Part shown: one piece after another, positions 1-5,472 of the stretch | Layout of the letters: the number at the start of each line of letters is the position of its first letter | Position numbering within the stretch: position 1 is the stretch's first letter | Source: Bacillota bacterium | GTDB lineage: Bacteria; Bacillota; Clostridia; Oscillospirales; Ethanoligenentaceae | Length of the DNA stretch: 9,978 nt | NCBI GenBank assembly: GCA_023391535.1 | Contig: JAEWAU010000012.1 | Span: 1-9,978 of the forward strand | Direction: 5' to 3' | The notes under the pieces: generated by a model | Database searches by the model: none | What the model was told of the DNA's origin: nothing | What the model saw: only the letters and a program-made list of their open reading frames with translations | Made by a program: the position numbers and the translations under genes

Positions 1-144
1 CCCCCGCGCGCGGCCCACCCCAGTCCCGCCGCGCGCGGCACGCATCCGTTTGGGATGCGCCGGTACCCTGTTTGCGGGTTCCCCGCACCGGCGCGCGGCA
101 CTCGTTGCTTTTCCCCGTGGGAAACAAATGCGATGCCCGAAAAA
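1..144. other. GC-rich non-coding edge with hairpins, downstream of spoIIQ
   Basis: I see no gene here. The stretch lies downstream of the leftward spoIIQ gene. It contains a 7-bp hairpin (41-47 with 53-59, loop GTTTG) and a nested structure in which CCGGT (60-64) pairs with ACCGG (87-91) around an inner GCGGG/CCCGC stem (74-78 with 82-86). The 11-mer GCGCGCGGCAC occurs at 31-41 and again at 91-101, exactly 60 bp apart. None of the hairpins is followed by a clear U-run in the leftward direction, so I do not call a spoIIQ terminator. The structures could still act as a weak or factor-assisted 3' end. Confidence 0.4.
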
Positions 145-921
145 TCAGCTCTGGTTGCCGATTTTCGCGAGCGGGTCGATATAGACGCCGTTTTTGGTCA
201 TGGCGAAGTGGAGATGGGAGGCGATGGCGACCTCGCCCGAAGCCGTGGTGCCGATGCTGCCGATGGTATTGCCCACATCCACCCACTGACCCTTCTTGAC
301 GATCACCTGGGGCGAAAGGTTCGCGTAAATGGACTCAAGCCCGTTCCCGTGGTTGATGACGATTTCCTGCCCGAGCATGTCGTCGGTGAGCACGGCGGCC
401 ACCGTGCCGCTGGCGCAGGCTTTCACCGGCGTGCCCACGGCGCCCGAAATATCCACGGCGTCATGCACGCGCCAGTCGGCCATCGTCTGGTCGTAGACGG
501 GGTTGTTGCCGCTGTAGGCCGTAACCACGGTGAGGGGCGACACGGGCGCGACGAAGATCATCTTGTTTACGTTGTTGTTATCCGATTTGGAGGAGGACGA
601 CGCCGGCTTGGAAGACGACGCCGGCTTGGAGGAAGAGGCCGGAGAGGACGACGAGGAGCCGCGGCTGCTGTGCACGCCGCTGACGTTGGCGCCCGTTTGC
701 GCCGCGCCGCTGTCCCAATCGGGAATGCTGGACGCGGAGGTGAAACTGGATGCGGAAACGTTGCTGTCGGATTTGACGTTTCTGAGGACGCCGCCGCTGC
801 TGTTTACGGCGACATAGGCCGCGGTGCCGATTGCGACGAGGCAGATGGCGAGGGCTATGTAGAAGCCCTTGCCGTTTACGAATCGGGAAAATTTCGAATG
901 GCCAGCTTTAAAATTGCTCAT
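145..921 (-). CDS. spoIIQ: Stage II sporulation protein Q, LytM/M23 peptidase-like forespore engulfment protein
   Basis: SpoIIQ is a forespore membrane protein whose extracytoplasmic LytM domain joins mother-cell SpoIIIAH to form the channel or zipper between the two cells during engulfment. Numbering from the ATG at 921 (258 aa), residues 1-18 are a basic cytoplasmic tail, about 19-39 form one membrane segment, about 55-120 are a Ser/Ala/Lys/Pro-rich linker with SSKPA repeats, and about 125-255 are the M23 domain. Zinc-ligand motifs are complete: H153-x3-D157 (HDAVD) and H236-L-H238. At the usual YxHL position the sequence reads YANL (N201), so one catalytic histidine of active LytM enzymes is missing. 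A GTG at 930 could add three residues, but it lies inside the Shine-Dalgarno GGAGGTG, which is 8 nt from the ATG. The gene follows spoIID on the same strand with a gap of about 117 bp, an arrangement known in Clostridia. The family is clear from domain plan and context. Whether it is an active peptidase cannot be told from sequence. Confidence 0.9.
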   Translation of the reverse strand: MSNFKAGHSKFSRFVNGKGFYIALAICLVAIGTAAYVAVNSSGGVLRNVKSDSNVSASSFTSASSIPDWDSGAAQTGANVSGVHSSRGSSSSSPASSSKPASSSKPASSSSKSDNNNVNKMIFVAPVSPLTVVTAYSGNNPVYDQTMADWRVHDAVDISGAVGTPVKACASGTVAAVLTDDMLGQEIVINHGNGLESIYANLSPQVIVKKGQWVDVGNTIGSIGTTASGEVAIASHLHFAMTKNGVYIDPLAKIGNQS

Positions 922-927
922 GCTGTG

Positions 928-934
928 CACCTCC
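928..934 (-). promoter_or_regulatory. Ribosome binding site deciding the spoIIQ start
   Basis: On the minus strand GGAGGTG lies 8 nt (922-929 after the last G of GGAGG) before ATG 921. The alternative GTG codon at 930 overlaps this site and would have no ribosome binding site at a usable distance. This supports the ATG start. Confidence 0.75.
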
Positions 935-939
935 GAGCC

Positions 940-968
940 TATTTTTGCCGGAATTGCACAGCTTATTC
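940..968 (-). promoter_or_regulatory. Candidate sigma-F promoter for spoIIQ
   Basis: On the minus strand, GGCAAAAATA (949 to 940) matches the B. subtilis sigma-F -10 consensus GgnrAnAnTw at every specified position. GAATA (968 to 964) matches 4 of 5 positions of the -35 consensus GywTA, with a 14-bp spacer, one short of the usual 15. spoIIQ is a sigma-F gene in B. subtilis, so the type fits. The caveat is that the -10 ends only 5 nt before the Shine-Dalgarno, so the mRNA would start almost at the ribosome binding site. Confidence 0.45.
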
Positions 969-1047
969 AAAATTTTCTAAAGTTGGTTTTTCGCGCGGGG
1001 AAAAGGGGCTGCGGTCCAAAAAAAATTCAAACGGAAGCGGATACGAA

Positions 1048-2118
1048 TTACAGGCGGCTGGCCGGGGTTCCGGAACCGCCGGAACCGCCGGAATTTCCGG
1101 AACCGGACCAGTCGTATTCCCCCACGGCGGCGCCGCGGTAGTACCAGGCGAGGATCTGCCGCCAGCTTTTCCCCTGCTTTGCCAGATATTCCGCGCCGCA
1201 CTGGCTCATGCCCACGCCGTGGCCGTAGCCGCGCACGGTGAACGTGAAAACGCCCTTTTTATAGGAAAGCGAGAAATTCGCGGAGCGCAGCCCGAACCAC
1301 GAGCGCACCTGCGCGCCGGTAACGGCTTTTCCCCCGAGCGCCGCCTCCAGCACGCCGCCCGCCGCGGAGCGTTTGGTGACGCGCAGCCAGGCGCGCGGAT
1401 CCTTTTGGAGCTTCGCGCCCGGAAGCGCTTCCGCCGTGCGGGCAAAATCGGCCGATTTCACCGTTACGTGCGAAAGATAGTCCTTCTCGAGCTTGTCGCC
1501 GGGGCTGGGAACCTCCACGAGGTAGGGGAGTGCCTGATTCCACACGTCCGCGCTGCTTTCGGTGGTGCCGGAGGACATATCGCTGTAGCAGGCGAGCGCC
1601 ACTTCGCCGCCGTAGAACAGCGCATATCCGCGCACCGCCTCCACGGCCGAAACGATCTTCGCCCAGTTCGCGTCGAACTGGGAGCCCCAAAGCGTCTGCG
1701 CCTGCGCGCGGGGCAGATAGGCCACGTGCAGGCCCGTTACGATGCTCCCGTCGCCCGTCGGGTGCTCGCGCAGGAACGCACAGTAGGAAAAGGCCGCCGC
1801 GGCCTGCGCCTTGAGCGCCTCGGGCTCGTATTCCACGGGCATTTCCCCCGCCACCACGCCGCAGATGAAATCGAAGGCGGCCACGTCCTCCTCGCGCCCC
1901 GTGGAAACGCTGCGGATGCGAAACTGCCCCGCGCCGCTTTCCGCACCCGCCACCGTGACGCCGCCGCCCTCCTCCGCGGCGCTTTCGCCCGAGGCCTCCG
2001 AGCTGCTTGCATGAACGGGAACCGCGGTATGCACGCTTTTTGCGGTTCCGGCGAAAGCAAAGGGAATAAACAGCAGCAAAAAGATGAATATTGCAGCGGT
2101 TATTATTGTTTCTTTCAT
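1048..2118 (-). CDS. spoIID: Stage II sporulation protein D, engulfment lytic transglycosylase
   Basis: SpoIID is a mother-cell enzyme that cleaves peptidoglycan glycan strands freed of stem peptides by SpoIIP, driving engulfment with SpoIIM and SpoIIP. The 356-aa protein has an N-terminal membrane or signal segment (about 5-24), a low-complexity linker (about 35-65) and the SpoIID/LytB domain (about 75-330). Diagnostic motifs are VVAGEMP with the predicted catalytic E92, EALKAQAAAA (100-109), SSGTTESSADVW (182-193) and the C-terminal GYGHGVGMSQ (297-306) with CGAEYLAKQGKSW following. The tail after 335 is Gly/Ser-rich and unlike the family core. The two cysteines reported to bind zinc in C. 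difficile SpoIID are absent near H131, which resembles the B. subtilis form. Start ATG 2118 has AAAGGTG 7 nt upstream. No convincing sigma-E promoter was found. spoIIQ lies downstream on the same strand. Confidence 0.95.
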   Translation of the reverse strand: MKETIITAAIFIFLLLFIPFAFAGTAKSVHTAVPVHASSSEASGESAAEEGGGVTVAGAESGAGQFRIRSVSTGREEDVAAFDFICGVVAGEMPVEYEPEALKAQAAAAFSYCAFLREHPTGDGSIVTGLHVAYLPRAQAQTLWGSQFDANWAKIVSAVEAVRGYALFYGGEVALACYSDMSSGTTESSADVWNQALPYLVEVPSPGDKLEKDYLSHVTVKSADFARTAEALPGAKLQKDPRAWLRVTKRSAAGGVLEAALGGKAVTGAQVRSWFGLRSANFSLSYKKGVFTFTVRGYGHGVGMSQCGAEYLAKQGKSWRQILAWYYRGAAVGEYDWSGSGNSGGSGGSGTPASRL

Positions 2119-2135
2119 TTTGTTTCACCTTTTAC

Positions 2136-2164
2136 TTGACTAAAGCGGCCTTCGGCGCTACAAT
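2136..2164 (+). promoter_or_regulatory. Sigma-A promoter for citrate synthase
   Basis: TTGACT (2136-2141) and TACAAT (2159-2164) are separated by exactly 17 bp, each one base from consensus. Transcription would start near 2171, giving a leader of about 90 nt. The -35 box is only 17 bp from the divergent spoIID start codon, so this promoter overlaps the spoIID leader. Confidence 0.8.
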
Positions 2165-2197
2165 AGAGTTTGTATTGACTTGTCGGCAATCGACGAT

Positions 2198-2233
2198 CGG
2201 CCGTATCGGCCGCATGCCGCCCGGTAGCGGCCG
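2198..2233 (+). promoter_or_regulatory. Three CGGCCG palindromes in the citrate synthase leader
   Basis: CGGCCG occurs at 2198-2203, 2207-2212 and 2228-2233. The first two can pair with each other (6 bp, 3-nt loop). Alternatively the second, as CGGCCGC (2207-2213), pairs with GCGGCCG (2227-2233) over 7 bp. The foldings are mutually exclusive and lie in the untranslated leader, so they could be an operator or a switchable structure. No known regulator or riboswitch is recognised. Confidence 0.3.
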
Positions 2234-2261
2234 CGTTTTCAACGGGAAGGGGCAATATGCA

Positions 2262-3629
2262 ATGGAGCAGTATCTGTCTTCCATACCGAAGGGCTCTCTC
2301 ACCAACCTATGCGAGGAGTTCCGCAAGTATAACCGCATCGACGCCGAGCAGTTCGAGACCTACGGGGTGAAGCGCGGGCTGCGCAACGCCGACGGCACCG
2401 GCGTGCTCGCGGGCCTCACGCTCATCTGCAACGTGCATGGCTATCTGATCAACGAAGGCGAAAAGATGCCGGTGCCCGGCGAGCTGATCTACCGCGGCAT
2501 CAACGTGCGGGATATTGTGGCCGGCTGCCAGAAGGAGAATCGGTTCGGGTTCGAGGAAGTCATCTGGCTGCTGCTCTTCGGCTCGCTGCCCACGGCGAAG
2601 CAGCTCTCCTTTTTCTGCGCGCTGCTCGGAAAGCTGCGCGAGCTGCCGCCCTACTTCACCGAAGACGTGCTCATGAAATCGCCCTCCCCGAACGTGATGA
2701 ACAGCATCGGGCGCGCGGTGCTCGCGCTGTATTCCTACGACGAGGACCCGGAGGACTGTTCGCTCGAGAACGTGCTGAGCCAGTCCATCCGCCTCATCGC
2801 CAAAATGCCCACGCTCATGGTGCAGGCCTACCAGGTGAAGCGCCGCAATTTCGACCACGAAACGATGTTCTTCCATCCGCTCGAGCCGGCCCATTCCACG
2901 GCCGAGAGCATTCTCGCCACCATGCGGCCGGATCGCAAGTTCACCGACGAGGAGGCCAAGCTGCTCGATCTCTGCCTGATTCTGCACGCCGAGCACGGCG
3001 GCGGCAACAACTCCACCTTCGCCTGCCGTGTGCTCACCTCCACGGGAACGGATACCTACTCCGCGGTTTCGGGGGCCATCGGCAGCCTCAAGGGGCCGCG
3101 CCACGGCGGCGCCAACATCAAGGTGATGCAGATGCTCGAATACATAAAGGCCGGCGTGCGCGATTGGAACGACGACGAGGAGATCTCCGAATTCCTCTGC
3201 AAGCTGCTGCGCGGCGAGGACGGCGACCGTTCGGGCCTGATTTACGGCATGGGGCACGCCGTTTATACGATTTCGGACCCGCGCGCCGTCATCCTGCGCC
3301 AGAACGCGCACCGCCTGGCCGAAAAGGGCGGCATGCTGCCGGAATTCAAACTGCTCGAAGCGGTGGAGCGGCTGGCTCCCGCCGCCTTTACCCAGATCAA
3401 AGGCTCGCACAAGGCCATGTGCGCCAACGTGGACCTGTACTCCGGCATGGTTTACAAGCTGCTCGGCCTGCCGGTGGATCTTTACACGCCGCTTTTCTCG
3501 GTGGCGCGCATCCCGGGCTGGTGCGCGCACCGCATCGAGGAGCTCACCACGGGCAAGCGCATCATGCGCCCCGCCTACAAGGCCGTGGCCGCGGAAAAAA
3601 CCTATACCCCCATTGTCGGGCGGGAATGA
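2262..3629 (+). CDS. gltA: Citrate synthase
   Basis: This cytosolic enzyme condenses acetyl-CoA with oxaloacetate to citrate, the entry to the oxidative arm toward 2-oxoglutarate and glutamate. The 455-aa protein has all hallmark sites: HAEHGGGNNST (242-252), catalytic H281 in GPRHGGAN, H332 in GMGHAVY with R341 of DPRA, and catalytic D391 in NVDLYSG, followed by the FSVARIPGWCAHRIEE block. It is slightly longer than E. coli GltA because of an N-terminal extension before the catalytic core. Start ATG 2262 is chosen because GGGAAGGGG (2244-2252) lies 9 nt upstream and the likely transcription start is near 2171. An open frame reaching back to 2091 would begin upstream of the promoter. It is apparently monocistronic, with its own promoter and a strong terminator at 3688-3738. 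No aconitase or isocitrate dehydrogenase gene adjoins it. A 2-methylcitrate synthase role is possible but nothing nearby suggests it. Confidence 0.95.
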   Translation: MEQYLSSIPKGSLTNLCEEFRKYNRIDAEQFETYGVKRGLRNADGTGVLAGLTLICNVHGYLINEGEKMPVPGELIYRGINVRDIVAGCQKENRFGFEEVIWLLLFGSLPTAKQLSFFCALLGKLRELPPYFTEDVLMKSPSPNVMNSIGRAVLALYSYDEDPEDCSLENVLSQSIRLIAKMPTLMVQAYQVKRRNFDHETMFFHPLEPAHSTAESILATMRPDRKFTDEEAKLLDLCLILHAEHGGGNNSTFACRVLTSTGTDTYSAVSGAIGSLKGPRHGGANIKVMQMLEYIKAGVRDWNDDEEISEFLCKLLRGEDGDRSGLIYGMGHAVYTISDPRAVILRQNAHRLAEKGGMLPEFKLLEAVERLAPAAFTQIKGSHKAMCANVDLYSGMVYKLLGLPVDLYTPLFSVARIPGWCAHRIEELTTGKRIMRPAYKAVAAEKTYTPIVGRE

Positions 3630-3687
3630 CGCCGGCGGCTTTTCGCTTCGCTGAAATTTAACTGAAACAAGAAATGAAGAAAACATG

Positions 3688-3738
3688 GGGGCTGCTGCAA
3701 AAGGAGGACCATTCCTTTTGCAACGGCCCCGTTTTTTT
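3688..3738 (+). terminator. Intrinsic terminator of citrate synthase; short member of the TGCAAAA palindrome family
   Basis: The arm 3688-3705 (GGGGCTGCTGCAAAAGGA) pairs with 3713-3730 over 18 positions, with one G-U pair and one C-A mismatch, a 7-nt loop, and then G plus seven T (3732-3738). The left arm resembles the left palindrome at 9443. The right arm shares TTTTGCAACGGCCCC with the terminator at 9584-9631. Confidence 0.9.
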
Positions 3739-3763
3739 ACTGCGCGCCTTTCGGGGCCGGGCG

Positions 3764-3792
3764 TTGCAAAATCCCCGCGGCTTCGGTATAAT
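3764..3792 (+). promoter_or_regulatory. Candidate sigma-A promoter in the gltA-membrane gene gap
   Basis: A perfect -10 TATAAT (3787-3792) lies 17 bp after TTGCAA (3764-3769), which matches 4 of 6 bases of the -35 consensus. Transcription would begin near 3799. The -35 lies inside a half-copy of the TGCAAAA palindrome arm (GTTGCAAAAT, 3763-3772). Confidence 0.6.
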
Positions 3793-3795
3793 AAT

Positions 3796-3832
3796 ACTGT
3801 TTCCGGCACTGTTTCCGGTACTGTCTTCCGGC
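3796..3832 (+). repeat. Three tandem 12-bp repeats just after a promoter
   Basis: ACTGTTTCCGGC (3796-3807), ACTGTTTCCGGT (3808-3819) and ACTGTCTTCCGGC (3820-3832, one extra base) follow directly downstream of the -10 box, around the expected transcription start. Another copy of the core, ATACTGTTTCCG, is at 5142-5153 beside the small-gene promoter. Confidence 0.75.
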
Positions 3833-3964
3833 AGCCGTGCGGAAAAGCCCGTGAAGCGAGGCTTTGCCGCGGGTTCCGTTCCGCTTTTGCATCGAAGAAA
3901 CGCATTCGGAAAAACACATAGGGAAAAATCGGCGGTTCCGGCGGCGTGCCGCCGGAATTTTATT
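3799..3964 (+). ncRNA. Candidate small RNA or attenuated leader
   Basis: A promoter (3764-3792) and an intrinsic terminator (3936-3964) bracket about 165 nt with no supported reading frame. The transcript would begin with the TTTCCGG repeats. It could then fold GCGGAA against TTCCGC around an inner CCCG/CGGG stem and an AAGC/GCTT hairpin (about 3839-3885). The CCGGAA of the terminator's right arm is complementary to TTCCGG in each upstream repeat, so a weak antiterminator pairing is conceivable. I do not recognise it as 6S RNA, tmRNA, SRP RNA, RNase P RNA, T-box or a named riboswitch. The boundaries are inferred from the two signals. Confidence 0.35.
3936..3964 (+). terminator. Intrinsic terminator inside the 3739-4175 gap
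   Basis: TTCCGGCGGC (3936-3945) pairs perfectly with GCCGCCGGAA (3948-3957), realistically as a 9-bp stem with a 4-nt loop, followed by TTTTATT (3958-3964). It sits about 210 nt before the next gene and could end a small RNA or attenuate the membrane-protein gene. Confidence 0.65.
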
Positions 3965-4160
3965 GCGTTTTTTGTACCGCCGGGCGAACAGGGCGGGCCG
4001 GATATTCTGCGAAGCCGCGCCGCGGCCCTGCTTTTTGCCGCCGGGAGCGTTTTGCTTCGTATTTTTTGAAAACGATTTTTTTGAACACGGTTCGTAGGAC
4101 GCGCGTTTTTGCCGCGGGGATTTTTGCGAAGCGGAAGCGCGCGGGATGCGTTTGCTGCAC
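3965..4160. other. Non-coding stretch before the membrane-protein gene
   Basis: No gene is supported here. A weak hairpin CAGGGC (3989-3994) with GCCCTG (4025-4030) is followed by C and five T and may be a back-up terminator. Runs of T (4062-4067 and 4075-4082) make an AT-rich island at about 4060-4090. I could not fit a convincing -35/-10 pair for the membrane gene, so its promoter is either atypical or the one at 3764-3792 reading through. Confidence 0.3.
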
Positions 4161-4167
4161 AAGGAGG
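4161..4167 (+). promoter_or_regulatory. Ribosome binding site pointing to a TTG start at 4176
   Basis: AAGGAGG lies 8 nt before TTG 4176. The in-frame ATG at 4146 is upstream of this site and has only a poor purine tract before it. The Shine-Dalgarno would otherwise be buried inside the coding region, so TTG 4176 is the better start. Confidence 0.7.
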
Positions 4168-4175
4168 CAACGGCC

Positions 4176-5039
4176 TTGACAAAAGCCTACAGGCGTCTGT
4201 TCGGCATATTCACCGCGCTGTTTGCGGTGGGGCTGTGCGCGGCTCTGCCGATTCTCACCGTTCTCATCCTCCGGTATATCGATCCGAGCTCCCATTTTTA
4301 CACCACCTCCGGGGGTCTTGTGGCGGCGGCGCAGATTCTGCTCGCCGTGGTGACGGCGCTGCTCATCCTGCCGCTGTTCTTCCGCTCGGCCGGAGATGGC
4401 GGCTTCGGCCGCGGAAACTTTTCGAGCCGGCGCAGGCCCGCGGTGGCCGCGTTTGCCGCGCTCGAGGGCGTGGCGCTGGCCGTTTCCTCGGCGTGGAACG
4501 TGCTGGACGCGGGCGCCAAGGGAACGGGGGCTTTCCTCACCGGGCTTTGCGGCATCGCGGCGGCGGTGTTCTTTTTCCTGCTCTGCGCGCAGCTGATGCG
4601 CGGCGGGCGCGGGCCGGACCTGCGCATGGCGGCGCTGCTGCCGGTGCTTTGGAGCGTGGTCGCGCTGGTGGCGGCGTTCATGACGCTCACGCAGATCGCC
4701 AACATCTCGCAGTATCTCTACGAGGTGCTCCAGATGGTGTTCGCCTCGCTGTTTCTGTATTACCACGCCCGGCTGACGGGCGGCCTTTCGAACCGCCGGG
4801 AGCTCAACGGCGTGTTCGCGCTGGGGCTTCCGTGCGCGTTCTACGGCTTCGCCGCCACGCTGCCGAACTACTTCGCCCATCTTGCAAACCACGCCCGGGG
4901 CCGCATGCCCGTGCCCGGCGATTACGCGCTTCTGGCGCTTTCGCTCTATATCCTCGCGCTTCTGGTTTCGCTGCTGCGCGAAAAGCCCGCCACGGAAGCT
5001 CCGGCCGCGCCGGACGCGCCCGGCGAACCCAAGCCCTGA
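4176..5039 (+). CDS. Polytopic membrane protein of unknown function
   Basis: I do not recognise this family. From the TTG start it is 287 aa (297 aa from the ATG at 4146). It shows seven or eight hydrophobic segments, at about 9-34, 47-70, 88-108, 119-141, 150-171, 180-197, 210-230 and 247-267. Short basic loops (FSSRRRP, MRGGRGPDLR, SNRREL) separate them, and an Ala/Pro/Glu-rich hydrophilic tail follows 268. There are no nucleotide-binding, protease or transporter signature motifs, and few charged residues in the membrane segments. Codon use and GC content match the flanking genes, so there is no sign of recent transfer. It stands alone, with the nearest genes 546 bp upstream and 200 bp downstream. 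A weak GCCCG/CGGGC hairpin follows the stop without a T-run. It is real by coding character; the function is unknown. Confidence 0.75.
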   Translation: MTKAYRRLFGIFTALFAVGLCAALPILTVLILRYIDPSSHFYTTSGGLVAAAQILLAVVTALLILPLFFRSAGDGGFGRGNFSSRRRPAVAAFAALEGVALAVSSAWNVLDAGAKGTGAFLTGLCGIAAAVFFFLLCAQLMRGGRGPDLRMAALLPVLWSVVALVAAFMTLTQIANISQYLYEVLQMVFASLFLYYHARLTGGLSNRRELNGVFALGLPCAFYGFAATLPNYFAHLANHARGRMPVPGDYALLALSLYILALLVSLLREKPATEAPAAPDAPGEPKP

Positions 5040-5115
5040 GCGGCCCGCACGGGCAAATCAACAGAACGTCTATTGCGATGCAATAATACAATACGGATAA
5101 ATAAAACTTTCCTGC

Positions 5116-5146
5116 TTGCTTTGCGCCCTGCGGCATATACTATACT
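5116..5146 (+). promoter_or_regulatory. Weak candidate promoter for the small gene at 5240
   Basis: Overlapping -10-like boxes TATACT occur at 5136-5141 and 5141-5146. The best -35, TTGCTT (5116-5121), is 19 bp from the second and 14 bp from the first, so neither spacing is ideal. The sequence just after, ATACTGTTTCCG (5142-5153), repeats that found beside the promoter at 3764-3792. Confidence 0.35.
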
Positions 5147-5225
5147 GTTTCCGTTTTTGAACGGGAGAAATTATTTTCCTTTTCAGAAAACTCCTGTTCG
5201 GAGCCGGAAACATCGGAACGTTCGC

Positions 5226-5232
5226 AGGGAGG
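5226..5232 (+). promoter_or_regulatory. Strong ribosome binding site of the small gene
   Basis: AGGGAGG lies 7 nt before ATG 5240, close to ideal. It is the main reason for believing the short frame that follows is translated. Confidence 0.7.
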
Positions 5233-5239
5233 AATTCAA

Positions 5240-5437
5240 ATGGACGCATCGCGCGAAAAACGGAAAACGGGCCGGGCGAAAACTCCGGCCGGGAACACGT
5301 TCAACGGCGCCCGGTTCTATTCGGTGGGGGCGCAGGCCTCGCAGGCCTCGCAGGCCGCGTCGGCCGCGCCGGCCGCGCCTGCCGCGCAGGATACGGCCGC
5401 CCCGCCGGATACGCCGCGCAGGGAACAGCAGGAATAA
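5240..5437 (+). CDS. Small low-complexity protein of unknown function
   Basis: I do not recognise this 65-aa protein. It has a basic N-terminus (DASREKRKTGRAK), a short mixed stretch (NTFNGARFYSVG, about 19-30), an Ala/Gln/Ser/Pro tract from about 31 to 49 and a charged C-terminus ending RREQQE. It has no signal peptide, membrane segment or cysteine. The Ala-rich tract is encoded by six degenerate 9-bp units with an invariant central GCC codon. Evidence that it is expressed is the ideal ribosome binding site, a possible promoter about 100 bp upstream and a terminator 145 bp downstream. It stands alone between two larger genes. It could be a small basic nucleic-acid or spore-associated protein, but that is a guess from composition only. 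The alternative is that the region is a structured RNA with a chance frame. Confidence 0.5.
   Translation: MDASREKRKTGRAKTPAGNTFNGARFYSVGAQASQASQAASAAPAAPAAQDTAAPPDTPRREQQE
5333..5386 (+). repeat. Six degenerate 9-bp tandem repeats inside the small gene
   Basis: The units CAGGCCTCG, CAGGCCTCG, CAGGCCGCG, TCGGCCGCG, CCGGCCGCG and CCTGCCGCG run without interruption. Each encodes three residues (QAS, QAS, QAA, SAA, PAA, PAA). The in-frame period of 9 means copy-number change would lengthen or shorten the protein without a frameshift. Confidence 0.85.
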
Positions 5438-5472
5438 CAGGAATAATTCAATACTTTTTTCCGATTGAAAAT

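Noticed and set aside
55..2139. Long rightward open frame opposite spoIIQ and spoIID
   Set aside because: It lies antisense to two clearly conserved sporulation genes, is Arg/Ala/Gly-rich as expected of GC-rich shadow frames, and matches no family.
2169..2176. Sigma-E-like -10 (AATACAAA on the minus strand) for spoIID
   Set aside because: Only 6 of 8 bases match CATACAnT-type elements and no acceptable -35 is found at 14-15 bp, so it is not called.
2307..3917. Leftward open frame opposite citrate synthase
   Set aside because: Antisense to an intact enzyme gene; no recognisable domain and no ribosome binding site of note.
4146..4175. ATG 4146 as the start of the membrane protein
   Set aside because: It has no good ribosome binding site, while AAGGAGG inside this segment is ideally placed for TTG 4176. 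Not fully excluded.
3674..4179. Several overlapping open frames on both strands in the gltA-membrane gene gap
   Set aside because: They run through a terminator hairpin, tandem repeats and a second terminator, none has a good ribosome binding site, and their composition is not protein-like.
5070..5092. Palindrome TATTGC-GAT-GCAATA and TACAAT after the membrane gene
   Set aside because: The palindrome is only 6 bp, and TACAAT (5087-5092) lacks any -35 at a valid distance; likely chance in an AT-rich patch.
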